Shown here: positions 20,958 to 33,387 of the stretch, one piece after another
How positions within the stretch are numbered: position 1 is the stretch's first letter
Layout of the letters: the number at the start of each line of letters is the position of its first letter
Origin: Gautieria morchelliformis
Lineage: Eukaryota > Basidiomycota > Agaricomycetes > Gomphales > Gomphaceae
NCBI GenBank assembly: GCA_015179125.1
Contig: WHVA01000033.1
Coordinates: forward strand, 186,001-250,000
Direction: 5' to 3'
Length of the DNA: 64,000 nucleotides
Translations under genes and position numbers: made by a program
The notes under the pieces: model-generated
What the model was told of the DNA's origin: nothing
Seen by the model: only the letters and a program-made list of their open reading frames with translations
Databases searched by the model: none

Positions 20958-23900
20958 CTGTAGACGCAGATCATGTCGAATAGAAGAAGATACGATCGTA
21001 GATCGCGTGAATACTGGTGAGATAACGCGATCACGTCTACAAGTATGAAGGACAAGACTAAGAAGGATCTGCGTCTCTCAGTGTAGTCTCCGCTACTGTA
21101 CAGCTTCTCAGATAGGGAATCCTGTATCCTCAACTACGGTGTGCTGCTGTGGGTGCACTGGCGCTAGATGCTGGGATGTGTGGGAGCTCATCCTGGCGTC
21201 TACACTCCCCCCTAAGAAAAGAGAACCAACTGTGAGAGTGGTATAGGGAAGAAAAAACGTTAGGGATTCGCTGGGTTTGTTCCCTTTGGGGCGTTGCCAT
21301 TGCCATTGTCATTTGGCTGTGTGGTTGATATACGGATTCGCCGCTGCTGCTGCTCACCTGTGGAGCCTATGACCTATGGGTTGGTATAGCTCCTCTGCTT
21401 CTTCTAGTTCAGCTTCTGACGATTCTTCTGGTAGCAGTCCTTGTTGTGCGACTTCCGATGTCTCTTGGGGCAAGAAGTTAAAGGGGAGTTCTTCTTCAGC
21501 GTCCTCTGGTATTTCCTCTAACGTTCGTAGCAGGGTGTCTTCGTGTTGTTCCGTTGTTGTGGCATTCGGTTCTTGGACTGGGTCATGTGTTCGTAGGTGG
21601 AATCTCTTGAGGCGGTTTGTGTGTATCTTTCCCATCGCTTTTCGACCTGATAGGCATTCTAAGTAATAGGAATTATTACTTCTCCCTGTGACTCTGAATG
21701 GTCCAAGCCATGGAGCTGAGAGTTTGTACTTGGCTTCTCTAGATGTGTCGAGCTTCGAGTTATGTACTAGTACGAGGTCGCCTATGTCGAAGGTTGTGGG
21801 CTTGGCCTTCCTATCGAACCACTCCTTCCTTTTTTCCTGAACGGCCTGTAAGTGTCCTCTGGTGACTTCGCGGTCTGCCTCTAAAAATGCAAATCTCGAC
21901 CCTGTGTTGAAGTCCAAGTCCATGACGTCGTCTATGTCGAATGACCCATCTATGGTACCGAACATGATGGCTTTGGGTGAGGTATTCAAGACCGGTGTTC
22001 TCCTCTTGTTCAGTAGCGAGACTGCTCTTGGCCATTTCTTCGGCCAAGCTGCTGTGATGCCCTCTGTGCGATTGGGCTGTTCAGATGCACACTCTTTCCC
22101 TAAGATTGAGAGTAGTTGTTTGTTTTCGTTCTCGATGAGGCCATTACAGTGTGGTGCATATGCCAGGGTGATCTCGTGTTCAATGCCGAACTCCTGTAAG
22201 ACTGTCGTCATGTGTTGCCCTCTGAAGTGGGATCCTCCGTCTGTAAGGAGGCGTTTCGGAGGTTGCCATTCGTGGCATATCGTTCGTAGTGCTGTCGCGG
22301 AGGCTAGGTTCGTTCCTGCTTTCTTGAGGATGACTCCCCAGACGTATCGCGTGAAAAAGTCCACGAAGATGAGCACTTCTGAGAAGCCTCCAACTCCTTT
22401 GGGGAGCTTCAGATAGTCGGCTGCAAGCATGTCGAACGGGTGTAACCGTATGATTGGTTGGAGCAAGAAATTCCGTAGGCGAGGGCCGAATTGTTGGCAG
22501 TTGGGGCATTCTGCGGGGATTTCTGTGAAATCCTTCCTTAGCTGTGGCCAATTGTAGTGTACGCGCAGCTCGAGGGTGAGGATATCTCTTGCCCAGTGTC
22601 CTATGTTTTTATGTACCTCCAGTGTTTTCGCTCGACCTTCTGTTCGTGAGAGTACCTCTACTGGGTGGGCTACTCCTGTTCTCAACCTCCAGAGTTTGTT
22701 GTCTTTGACGAAGTACTCTGCGGCTCGGCGCTTGATTGTCTCCCGTTCCCTCTCCGACGCGTCCTTCGGCAACGATAACATTAGGATCCAATTGAGTATT
22801 GCTGTGGTTCCAGGGTCCTCGTCCAACCTCGACATCAGGTCTCTGTGCTGGTCGTTTGGTGCTAGTATAGCACACTGTACCTCTTGTACTGAGTATAGAT
22901 TGTTGATGACGCCTCGTTCGTGTTCCCACCCTGGGTCTATCGGTTCCTTCTCTGGTGGTCCACGGGCTAGACCTGGGCGTGATAGACCGTCTGCTGGATT
23001 GTTCTTTCCATCTTGGTGTATGAAGTCCACGATGTCGTGTGCTAGGATTGCTTCTTTGTATCGAGCGTGGGTCGGGGGGAGGGACTTGTTCGAAACTAGG
23101 TCCTTTACTGCTTGACAGTCTGTCTTCAGAATGATTTGGTGTCCCCAGACAAACTTGTGAAACTTATCCAGAGCCCATTTTACCGCTTTCAGTTCTAGCT
23201 CGAAAGAGTGCTGCTTGTGTTCGGCTTCGGAGTTTCTTCGGGAGGCAAACACAATAGGGTGGAGGACGTCTTCTGGGGTTCCATCTGCATTGGAGGTCGG
23301 TTGGTACTGTGCGAGGTACGCAGCTAGCCCTTTAGCGCTGGCGTCCATTCCTATGATGAGTGGTCTGTCGTTCCTGATAGTGGACAGCACGGGGGCTTGT
23401 GTTAGCAGCCCTTTGAGCTGTGCAAATGCCTGGTCTTGTACGGTGGTCCATCTGCCTGCGAGTGATGTGTTGATCAGTGCCTTCTTGTACGCTCCTTTTT
23501 TCTGTTTTCTTGAAGTGTCTGTTTTGGCTACTTGGATGCCACGTATCATCTCGTATAGCGGGTCGGCGATGATTGTGAAGGCTGGCATGTATGATCGGAA
23601 GTGGCTGACGGTGCTGAGGAAGGCTAGCGTTTCGTGTGCCGTAGTAGGTGTGGGCCATTCCAATATGGCTGTGACCTTCGATAGGTCTGGGCGGATGCTG
23701 TCGGCAGAGAGTTCTACTCCAGCGCATCGTACATGTGTGCAGAACAGGGAGAGTTTCGATGGTGCTAGTACCACGTTCTTTTCTCAACACCGTTGAAAAA
23801 CCTTGGTTAACTTTTCGAACAGTTCTTCGAAGGTGTTAGACCCTTGACATATGTCGTCCATGTAGTGCTCTAAGTCCTGGCCTACCATTCCTTCGAATGC

Positions 23901-25399
23901 TTTGACCATCATCTCCAGGAAGGTGTTCGGTGCTCCTGTGAGTCCGAATGGCATTCTGACATACATGTAATATCCTAAGTCTTCTACTCTGAATGCCGTC
24001 AGTCCCCAGTCGTCCTGCCTGATGAGACACGCATGGTATCCCATCGCTAGGTCTAGCACGTTGTACAGCTTGTATCTGCTCATTTGGTGTTGTCTTCTCG
24101 TTAGATCGCCTACTGGGAACGGCGGGGCTTGCGTATGTTGTGCGCTGAAGTTATTGCACAGTCGCCACTGTGTGGGTGCTGGTGGTGGGAGGGGCCGGAC
24201 TAGTTTCTTGTCTGATGGTGCATCCGGGTGTGGTATGTCGACTCCTACTTCTTTGCACACAGCATTTGCTAGGATCTTGAGTTCTTCCAGGGACCTTGCT
24301 TGGTCGTGTCTCGGTTTTGGGGCCAAGACGATCGGGCTGACACATTGGACATCGTTGTACGGGATTCTTAGAACGATCCCTGCCTCTATGAGTTTGTGTA
24401 TGTGTTGATGTAACCATTCTCGCTGTGAGACTGTGAGTGGGCGTGACGTGTCGACCTTCGGTAGCTTGATGCCTTCCGGTATGTCGATGCGATGTTCGAT
24501 GAAGTCGATCGGTTTTACTTCACTCAATTGCAGCGCGAATATGTCTGCATATGCCTCTATTAGGTTCATTACCCGTCGTCTCTGCTCTGGTAGGAGCGTG
24601 TCGCCTAGGGTTACGCTTGCTTGGATCGTTGTTATGCGGTCGGGGTCGAATTTATCTTTCGCTGTGTCCGAGGGGCGTAACTGGTTGATGAGTTTCGCTG
24701 TGTCCGCTAGGCTCGGTAAGTCGTTCGCGGGGTCAAGGATGCTCTCTGTACTGTCGTTGGGGGTCGTCGGGGTGTCGAGGTGTGTTTGTTCTGTGTCTGG
24801 GTGTACTGACGGTGTTACTGCTAGGGTATTGGAGATCTTCGGAGGGGACTTTCGGAGCCTCAGATGTTTGAACGAGTTGGGGATGATGATTCTCTCGTCT
24901 ATTGTTTGCACTTTTAGCTCGTCTGTTGCGTAGTCGTGCACTGCAGAACATTGTCCTAGCCACGGCTTCCCAAGCAGGAGTTTGAAGGAGCCTCCTGAGT
25001 CAAGTATTTCTACTTGTATTTTTGTAGCGATCCCGTGTACGTTGATAAACAGAGTCATCCTCCCTATTGATTTCGTGACTGTCCCGTTCCCCATTATGCA
25101 TGCCAGCGGTGACGGCTCTAAGTCTCCTAGGGTCGCGTGCCATTGTCTCCAGAGGACGGAGTCTAGGGCGCAAAGTAGGCCACCATCGTCTACTGTCCCT
25201 TCCACTCGAATAGTTCCTTTGTTCTTGCCCATGATGTCTATCTTTGTTAGGAAAGGGTTTGTGTGGGAACCGTTGCTAATGGAAAAGCCTCGCGAAAAAA
25301 GGATTAAAATCGCTTTAAAACCCTGTTTTCCCAGCTGATAGTAGCTAATACACGTGGCTATTGTTGGGAGAACTCTATTCAAATATCCCTTAAATTTCC

Positions 25400-26570
25400 T
25401 CTTATTTTTTCGCCATTTAACTTGGCTTCCCTGGCTCAAAAACTCCTTATTCTGTCAGGCAGAGTTATGAACCCACGCACGTCCACAACTCTGCCACAGC
25501 CACACAGTTTCAAACTCCGACCGGAGCTTCCCACGAACCGTAAACTCGGAGTTGCAGGCACTCAAGCACCTACAACTCCGGTACCTTGGCTCACTCAAAC
25601 TCAGCCACTGAGACTGAATGTGTCCTCTACCGCTTACACAAGCCTGTGCAATTCAAACCCAGCTGGCACATGACTTGCATCATAGCAACCATGGCTGTGC
25701 AAGGCTGTGTACAAAGTCACACAAAGATGTACAAAGCCAAAACTAGGGTGCAGGTTTGATAAAGCCTATTGGATGAATGGATTCTCCAAACGCAATGCTA
25801 TGACACCAAATAGGCCCCTTGATGTCATAGCGGCTGTGTAGGGCTGTGCAGGGCAGTGCAAGGCTGTGTAAGGCTGTGCAAACCAGGGAAGGTGATTGGC
25901 TATCTATTTCCAATTTCTTTGCACAAACACGCCACAATAGTTACGAGGGTGTGTTTCAGCAGTGCAAATATTTACTTACGACATCACTCGCCTAATAGAT
26001 AGAAGAACCCCATTTTACGTAATCCTGTGTATTTTACAATATAAAAGGAGGCCATTCTGACCTCCTTGATCATTCTAGCAATCCAACATCTTCTATCCAC
26101 GTGACCTCGTGTGACTTGCATCTTACTAAGCTGCTAATCCCAGCTAGGGTTATTCACTTACTTTAGTGTCTAATTCCTTGTTAAGTAGATACTTTTCTGC
26201 TTAGCCACCTAGACTAATCCTCCGGGTGTAATTCTACAGAGTGAGTCTGTCAATTGATAGTCTTGCCATTTGCACTCCAATACCCGAGACGATCTGATCA
26301 GTCGATTTTCCTGATTAGAGACTTTCACAAGTCACTTCTAAAACTCGTTCATCCCTTGTTTTATTGCTGTGTGCTGGTAGATTATCAGGGCAGTCCATTT
26401 ATAAACTCGCCTGCTAAGTACATTCCTTTATATTTTGGAATACACTTGGACCCCGATAGTGTCCTTGAACCTACATTCTTTTAGTTTATTGTTCAGTGCT
26501 GCTAAGAAACGTATTGCCTTCCATCCGTATTAACTTGGACTAGTTTTTACGCGGATTGCAACCAAGGTAC
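25400..26570 (+). mobile_element. Insert within the Ty3-like element, probably a solo LTR
   Basis: The segment separates the Gag-side and protease-side parts of the Ty3-like element. It has a promoter-like TATAAAAGG at about 26041 in plus orientation, as expected for an LTR U3. A short array of GGCTGTGYA-type units occurs at about 25833-25880. I could not fix the ends or find a target-site duplication, so boundaries are approximate. Confidence 0.4.
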
Positions 26571-27665
26571 AAATATTAAATTATTTCCGGAGTTGTGCTG
26601 CAGCATTGTTTAATATTCTTTGAGTCTCGTAAACGACACGTTCTGATAGATTGAAGTGTTAGCAATAACACCAAAGTCTTGAAGGGTTCCAAAACAGGGT
26701 TAGAGAAAATGTCTTCTTTTTCTCTTGGTAGGAACAGTTGGACAACTTCTCTTTCTTCTACATCTGAGATGAGTCGACCGTTCGTTTGTACCCTTCTTAA
26801 CGCTTCCTGAGACGATCTCATGTCTAAGAGTGTTCTTTCTTCACCCATGTATCCAGAACTGGATATATTGTAATTCTCTAGATTGTTTGACATGCAGTTC
26901 ATGGATGGGGAAGAAATCGTGATCTTAGGGTTCTGACTGAGACATGTGCTGCTGTGGGCACCGGTGTCAAGAAAATTCTGATGGACGGGAAGTCGACTTG
27001 CTCTGGGCTGGATGGGGTATTCGTCTCCCGACGACGTCGATTCTCCTCGGGAGACCGTTGAAACGAAGTGTAAAGAGTCTTGGGGTGTAGGAGAAGTGCG
27101 GCTCTTCATACGCATTCTCCTCCACCATTTTCCGACTCGTCGTCTAATCCGCCATCTGTGCCTTCTAGTTGTGAGGTGTCTCCTGTCTGCAAGTACATTA
27201 GCATGTGTTGCTGTCCTTGTCGGTTGGCTCTCGCCATGGCACGTGATGCTGCTTTTCCTACGATCTCTTGGTATACCTGCTCTTGTCTCGGTAAGGTTCT
27301 ATGGGGGTTGCACGAAGGGTCGCCTTTCCTGTGTCCCTGTATGCCGCAGGTCCAACATTCTTGGCTGCCTGGGCTCGGGGATCCCAGGGACAATGGGAAT
27401 GGCTTGTCTAGAGACGGTACCGCATTTTGGCCATGGGTTGCGAAAAATGCCTTGACAGCTGCTTCGTACTTTCATTTTCCTTCTGTTGACTTGTCAAACA
27501 AGAGATCGACTGGCTTGGTTGAGCTTCCGCCTGGTGCTGTTGGCGGCTGGCGCTGTATCACGTTGTTCAGGGTCGTGAGTGATAGTTGGTGGTTCGATGC
27601 AGCTCCATTTCTTCTCTCTCTTTCCCATGCCTCCATCCTGGCTGTAGTACTGGCTAATTGGTGCC

Positions 27666-28371
27666 TGTCACGACTGTTCTGATCAACCATCTCCGCCACC
27701 TCCGCATATCCTCCACGCCACCTCCGCGCCACCTCCGACTCTATTCCGACATCCGCATCATCCGCAACATCCGCAATATCCGCAACCCTCCTCCCTTGTT
27801 CTTTCAGTACCCCTGGCCACCTCCAGACACCGGCCCCCATACTCGACCCTGAGCACAGCAAGATACCATTTCCGTAGTTCCGTTTCTTCCGATACCTATT
27901 GTACTTACCCGCCTTGTTCTTTGCCATTGTTCTACCTTACCCTGAACCCCCCCTTGTAGTCCCATTGTTCCCCATAGTTATTTCCCATGCATTGTCTACT
28001 CGACTTCCGCTTCCCCCGGAATTTGCTTAGTACAATACCATTACTTGTTGTTCTGCGCTTTGTATAAAACCCCCTCATGTATGTCTGTTATTCTGCAATC
28101 AGATAATCACCTTTGATACTTGATTTCCTTCGCTCCATCTCCTGTTCTTAGCACAGCGAGTCTAGCAAGATCTCAGTCTCTCTCAGTCTTCCGTCTTCCG
28201 CCTTCCGCCTCAATTCCGACACAAGTTCCGACCAAACCTCTGGTCCAGTACTTTCCGACTTCCGACTCAGTTCCAAAATACTTAGGACGATAGTTCATCG
28301 GGGGCGCAACCTATAAGTTGAAGCCACCGTCCTTTCCAGTTCCGACCTAGTGGAAATCTCGATACGTAACA
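27666..28371 (-). mobile_element. Solo LTR, family L2, TSD GTGCC, inside the Ty3-like gag
   Basis: In plus orientation it begins TGTCACGACTGTTC and ends TACGTAACA. The 5-bp duplication GTGCC is exact (27661-27665 and 28372-28376). Same family as 31003-31677 (opposite orientation) and the fragments at 46.10 and 57.37 kb. Confidence 0.85.
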
Positions 28372-29149
28372 GTGCCCCAGGTTGCTAACCTGGAAGTCAA
28401 TCGCTACCCTCATTGCGATCCGTTGGTGGTCTAGGTTCCGTAGCGCGAGGAGTAGAGCTTCGAAGCTCAGCATGTTCGAGTGGTCGAATGGGAGTGCTTC
28501 TTGGACGCACAATGGCAAATTCTGGAAGACGTAATGGGATTTCGTCACTGAGTCCATGCCTGTGAGTCTTGCACCTAGTTCACTCAGTGTTTGTGCGAAC
28601 TTCGCCAAGGCCCACACTGGTCTTTGTTCTTCGTCCACCGTCTTCGTTAACAACTCCGCTTCGGAGATATGCGCTTTCTGCCAGTCGCTGAAGGTCTCTG
28701 CTATCGTTGGTAAAATTTCGCGGCTTGGGTAGACCTCCTCCCGCTTCGCGGTGAATGCTGACCAGGACGTTCTGCAGGCGGGGTCCGACGACCTAAACTG
28801 GCGCAGTGCTTCGCCTGAGAGGCACAGTTTGAGGTATTTGAGTTTTTCTGCCTCGTCTGTGTCTATGCCTCTTTTGTAGCACACTTTCTGAAATGTCTGC
28901 AACCACTCGTCTCCATCTTGTCCTGGGCTGCCTTTGAAGATGCTGACTTTGGACGACATGTGAGTGGGGTTCTTTTGCGCAGTTTTTTTTTGTTGTACTG
29001 GCTAATGGGGGAAAGGCGATTCTTGATGTACGCGGGATGTGCGGTGGTGCGAGTTTTGAATTGGGTGCTAGTACTAGCGGTTGACCTAGTGGTGGGCGGT
29101 GTTGTGAAGGGGATAGGTGGGATAGGTGGGGTGGGTGGTCTCTTTTTCT

Positions 29150-30100
29150 AGTCCGGAGAGCAAGCGTGGGAATGGGAGAATTTGAGTGCGGGAGTGTGAG
29201 GGGGAGTGCCAATGCAAGAATGCGAGCGCGGGAATGCATGTCTGAATTGTTAGTGCCGGCAATGTACTCATCATTGACTGGTTCATTCTATCGGGTGTGC
29301 CGAAAGCACAAGTTCCAGAGGATATCAAAGCAAGTGAGCCCCGGGCGCAAGAGCTAGAATTTATGCAGTCTACTGAGATCCTCGGCAGATGAATCAGTCT
29401 CGATAAAAGTCTCGATGACTTGGTAAGGGTTTGGGTTACTGAGAACTGATATCGTAATACAGTTGTGTGAGAACATGTATTCGAGTGCAATTAATAAAGG
29501 CGACATTACTGTAATTCAGCACTCACGTCGACGAGTCTAGACAGTGAGGATGAATAATTAAAAATTGCTGATGAGGAATTAGATAGCGTGCTCGTCCATT
29601 GGGTCAGATGAATTTGATCATCCAAGGTCGTCCAAGCTTCCAGGAATCAGAGAGTTCAGTGATCCGAGTCAATCTGATCATGCAACTGCGAGTTGGAAGT
29701 GCGTTATGAGTTATGAGGAATCTGAATCCAACCAACTGGAGTAAGCAATTGAACATCGTATGAGATCTAGACCTTGAACCGGGGAACCATCATCTTGATA
29801 GAATTCATTGGCGCTACAGCTAGGGCTTCCAGCATCTGACGAGTCGCTTGCATGGCATAGTGCAGCTTGGACCCGCTTCCAGTGACATTGACATTGAACT
29901 CGTCCGAGTTCCTTGGTGCAAGAGGGTACGCAGAGGCACGATTCCTGTCCGCCGTGGATGATGGTCCTGGTGTGGGACTAGAATGCAGGGACTATAATGC
30001 ACTCATCTGTTACAGATTTTATTTCGAGCTCTGGAGTAACCCCAACCCCCAACCTCCTGTGCGGGACTAGAAAAAAAAGCTAATGTCATTTTGACTTCCG
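29150..30100. other. Stretch without a recognised gene
   Basis: The left part may be 5' untranslated sequence of the Ty3-like element. A minus-strand frame near 30000-29750 (S-D-A-G-S and related pieces) gives no family. No LTR matching 20959-21204 was found here. Confidence 0.3.
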
Positions 30101-30209
30101 CAGAGTTATATAAGCTCGTTCTTTCCCCGCACTCTCATCTTCATCACCCAAACCACCCCCCGCACTTTCACCTTCATCACATTCATCACTCCCCACACCT
30201 TGCTGCAAA
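30100..30209 (+). promoter_or_regulatory. Core promoter of the NACHT gene
   Basis: A TATATAAG box at about 30106-30113 is followed by a C/T-rich leader with CATCAC repeats, typical of basidiomycete start regions, and then an ATG at 30210. Confidence 0.45.
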
Positions 30210-33075
30210 ACCGATGACGTCCAGCTCGAGCTTGTATTCCTCAGAACAGGTTGAGCGTGCGTAATTTTACCTTCCTGCCGATCTTGTGTTCAGATTGCTT
30301 CTCTATCTCAAGTTGTTTCTCTCAGCGGTGTAAGGGTGTCCAAGCGGCAGAACGTACCGGCCCAAGGTTATCTGTGTGTTGCATCCCCCAGCATCCTTGC
30401 TCACTGGGGCAGTGTTGGTCCGGCGCAACTTGGTTCCGCTCCTGCTGTCGTTGAACCCGCGCCTGCTGGGGCGTCATATGGCACTGGTTTCCAGAGGAGT
30501 GGAGGAGGGATTTGCAAAGAGGTCAGTTACCAGGCACCCCATGTTAGTTGTGGTGCTTGATTCACATTATACTGACACATACGTCGTCCCTTGTAAAGAG
30601 AGACCCTGGGACAACATCTCTACAGCATCCGATCTGATGCAAGATGCCCAAACCTATAGTATATGCAATGATACCAGTGGGGTTGTTCAATATAACCCTT
30701 TCTCCTTCATGTCCTTCAAGAAAGATTTGGCGATAAGTGGAACGGCAACTGCATAATCTCGTGAGTAGCTAGCTGTACATCTGACTCCCAAACGTCTTAA
30801 TTTAACAGTCACGGCTTATTTTCAGGTACAAGAGCTTACAGGTGAATATCTTGACAACATGGGTGCATTGCACTCTGCATCAAGACTACACGGCCTGGTA
30901 ATATCAGTCTCCTGTTGGATGTGTTTGAGGTGGGTCATTATCTTCATCGTGCTTATTCAGAGATGTTCGGTTGCTTAACTCAGCGCAGATGGATACCCTG
31001 CTTGTTACGTATCGAGATTTCCGCTAAGTCGGAACTGGAAAGGACAGCGGCTTCAACTTATAGGTTGCTCCCCCAATGAACTATCGTCCTAAGTATTTCG
31101 GAATTGAGTCGGAAGGCGGAAAGTACTGAACCAAAGGTTTGGTCGGAACTTGAGTCGGAACTGAGGCGGAAGGCAGAAGGTGGAGAGACTGAGATCTTGC
31201 TAGACTCGCTGTGCTAAGAACAGGAGATGGAGCGAAGGAAATCAAGTATCAAAGGCAATTATCTGATTTTAGAAAGAGAGACATACATGACAGGCTTTTA
31301 TACAAAGAGCTGAGACAACAGGTAATGATATGATATGGTACTAAGCAAATTCCGGAGGAAGCAGAAGTCGAGTAGACAATGTGTGGGAACTAACTATTGG
31401 GAACAATGGGACTACAAGGGGGGTTCAGGGTAAGGTAGAACAAGGGGTCGGGAAAACATATCTGACAATGAATTACAAGGGTGGCCGGATATATGGTCTT
31501 GATGGACGGTGAGGTGGGTCCAGTGGGTCCGAGTAATAGAGTCGAAAGAACAAGGAAAATGTACAAGGGGCGGAATGTCGGAAATATCGGAGGGGCGGAA
31601 TGTGTTGCGGAAATATCGGAGGGGCGGAAGGTGTGGCGGAACTGAGGGTTGAAAGTCGGAAATGAACGGTCGTAACACTGCTCCACATGGATGTGAACGT
31701 GGCACAGCTTTTGCAGGTAACACCACCTTCCCCACCGAAACAGTTTTTGATCATTCAGTATTGAAATACTTTCTTTAGGATGATGTTTTTGTAAGCTTGC
31801 CGCTGCAATATGATGGGGTGGTTATTAAACGTGTATTTTTCAGGGAGTCTCAAGTCTGCTTATGATGTGTCTTACAAATCACACCGCAGACGGGGGAGCG
31901 AATTTGCAGGTTGCATGGAGGACACTCGTGTAAACGTCTTGGATGATCTAGAGAGATGGGCTGAGGATGACACAGCTCCTAATGTCTGTTGGCTCGGTGG
32001 GATGGCAGGTATAGGAAAGTCCAGCGTTGCTGTCACCTTCAGCGAGCGAATGGACAAGAAGCTGAAGCTGGGGGCCAGTTTCTTCTGTTCCAACTCCAAC
32101 TCATGTCGTGACGCACATCTCATCGTGCCTACTATTGGATGTATGCTTGGTCGAATATCCCCCCAGATCATATCAGCGATATGTGAGGTTCTCCGAAGCA
32201 ATCCTGATGTGGCCACCAACACGTTGCTTGAACAGTTCTGCTGTCTGCTTGTTCATCCATTTCGGGACGCCAGTCATGGATCTGTGGAGAGGCTTAAAAT
32301 TGTCGTTATTGGCGCTATCAACCAATGTACCGATCAGTCGACCGTGGAATCATTGATCAAGGCAGTTCTCACCCTTGAATCAGATATTTCCCTCAAATTT
32401 CTAATTGCAGGCCGACCCGAACCCCAAATACGGGACACCTTTCTCTCATCGCTGAATGTCAAGGTCGTTCAGCTGCACGAAATCCCCAAAGACCATGTGC
32501 AGGTTGATATTCAAAGATATCTGAAGAGTTCTTTATCAAAACTAGCCATGGACAAACGAGACTGGCCACCCGATAACGACTTATCAATCCTGCTCGAACG
32601 GTTGGACAAACTATTCATTTACGCAGCAACTGCCATGCGATATATCAGTGACCCTAGATTCGACTTTAAGGAGTGCTTGCAGCAGATCAACGCGCTGGTG
32701 TTGACTCGACCTACACCGTCGCAGACTGGCCCACTCGATCAGCTCTACAACAACATTATGTCCCGAGCATTCCCTCCCAGCGTGGAGGATTGGGAGGTGT
32801 CGAGAAGAATGGATTTACTGTCGGCAGTGATGTCTTAACACACCACTATCCAAGGCCGGCATTACGTCCCTGCTCCAAATGAAAGAATCTGCGACTGACA
32901 GGGATCTCTCCCAATTTCTTTCAGTATTTGGTATTCCTTATAAAGATGATGGCCAGGTGATGATTTTTCATGCCTCATTTCATGATTTCATTGTCGATCC
33001 GAAGTGCTGTGAGGCGCACGGGGTAGATCCTTCTGAATGACACTACAAACTCACCGTCAAGTGTCTTGAAAGCTT
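30210..33075 (+). pseudogene. NACHT-domain (NLR-like) gene, interrupted and decayed
   Basis: Proposed start ATG at 30210 (M-T-S-S-S-S-L-Y) with several short introns. The conserved core lies at 31845-32838. It has a linker S-A-Y-D-V-S, then W-L-G-G-M-A-G-I-G-K-S-S-V-A (P-loop), F-F-C-S (after the P-loop), and F-L-I-A-G-R-P-E-P (a sensor-like strand), followed by helical sequence. This is the architecture of fungal STAND/NLR proteins, proposed to act in non-self recognition and cell death. After 32838 homologous sequence continues in another frame or exon (F-H-A-S-F-H-D-F-I-V-D-P near 32970, then a stop near 33040, then L-T-V-K-C-L-E-S-L-N). The N-terminal effector region is not recognised, and no C-terminal repeats remain. 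A solo LTR at 31003-31677 lies in the 5' part. The P-loop region is well kept, so decay is fairly recent. Confidence 0.6.
31003..31677 (+). mobile_element. Solo LTR, family L2, TSD CTGCT, inside the NACHT gene
   Basis: The ends are TGTTACGTATCG...GGTCGTAACA, 675 bp, with exact duplication CTGCT (30998-31002 and 31678-31682). The target was an exon or exon border, as M-D-T-L-L before it and L-H-M-D-V-N after it are both open. Confidence 0.9.
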
Positions 33076-33387
33076 GAATATGCTTCAACGTTCCACTCGC
33101 TGTTGCCTCTTCACTGTATTCCGATAATCTTTCATCTCGCTCTCAATTGCTGATGCATTCTTGTTTTCCGCCACACGCGACTTGCTTTGGATATATTCCC
33201 TGCACGCATGACTTATCCTAGATGCCAAGCTCACTCGACACATCTCGATTCCCTAATCACTTCGATTCCCGGCACGTTCAACGATGACGCTCGACTCTGC
33301 ATGCCTGACTTGGACACTCGATTATCCATCTAGCTCTGATTTTTGCTCTCTATTCCGTACTCGATGTTCGCTCCTACGCTTTGCTAT

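Larger units (their letters stand above)
20959..29150 (-). mobile_element. Ty3/Gypsy-like LTR retrotransposon, broken, with nested insertions
   Basis: The 3' LTR is at 20959-21204 (TGTAGACGC...GGCGTCTACA in plus orientation), next to a polypurine tract (complement of CTCCCCCCTAAG). Reading right to left: a Gag region (about 27.4-28.96 kb, with W-L-Q-T-F and L-C-L-S-G-E-A-L), a protease-like segment (about 25.2 kb), reverse transcriptase with Y-M-D-D (about 23.9 kb), RNase H, integrase with an H-x...C-x-x-C zinc region and a C-terminal G-P-F motif, ending at 21354. I found no 5' LTR, so the right boundary (about 29.15 kb) is approximate. It is broken in a few places and carries a solo LTR in gag and a further insert at 25.4-26.6 kb. 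Fossil of moderate age. It sits in the HD2 fragment. Confidence 0.8.

Noticed and set aside
29150-30100. Search for the 5' LTR of the Ty3-like element
   Set aside because: No sequence resembling 20959-21204 was seen; I report the 5' end as absent or outside view.
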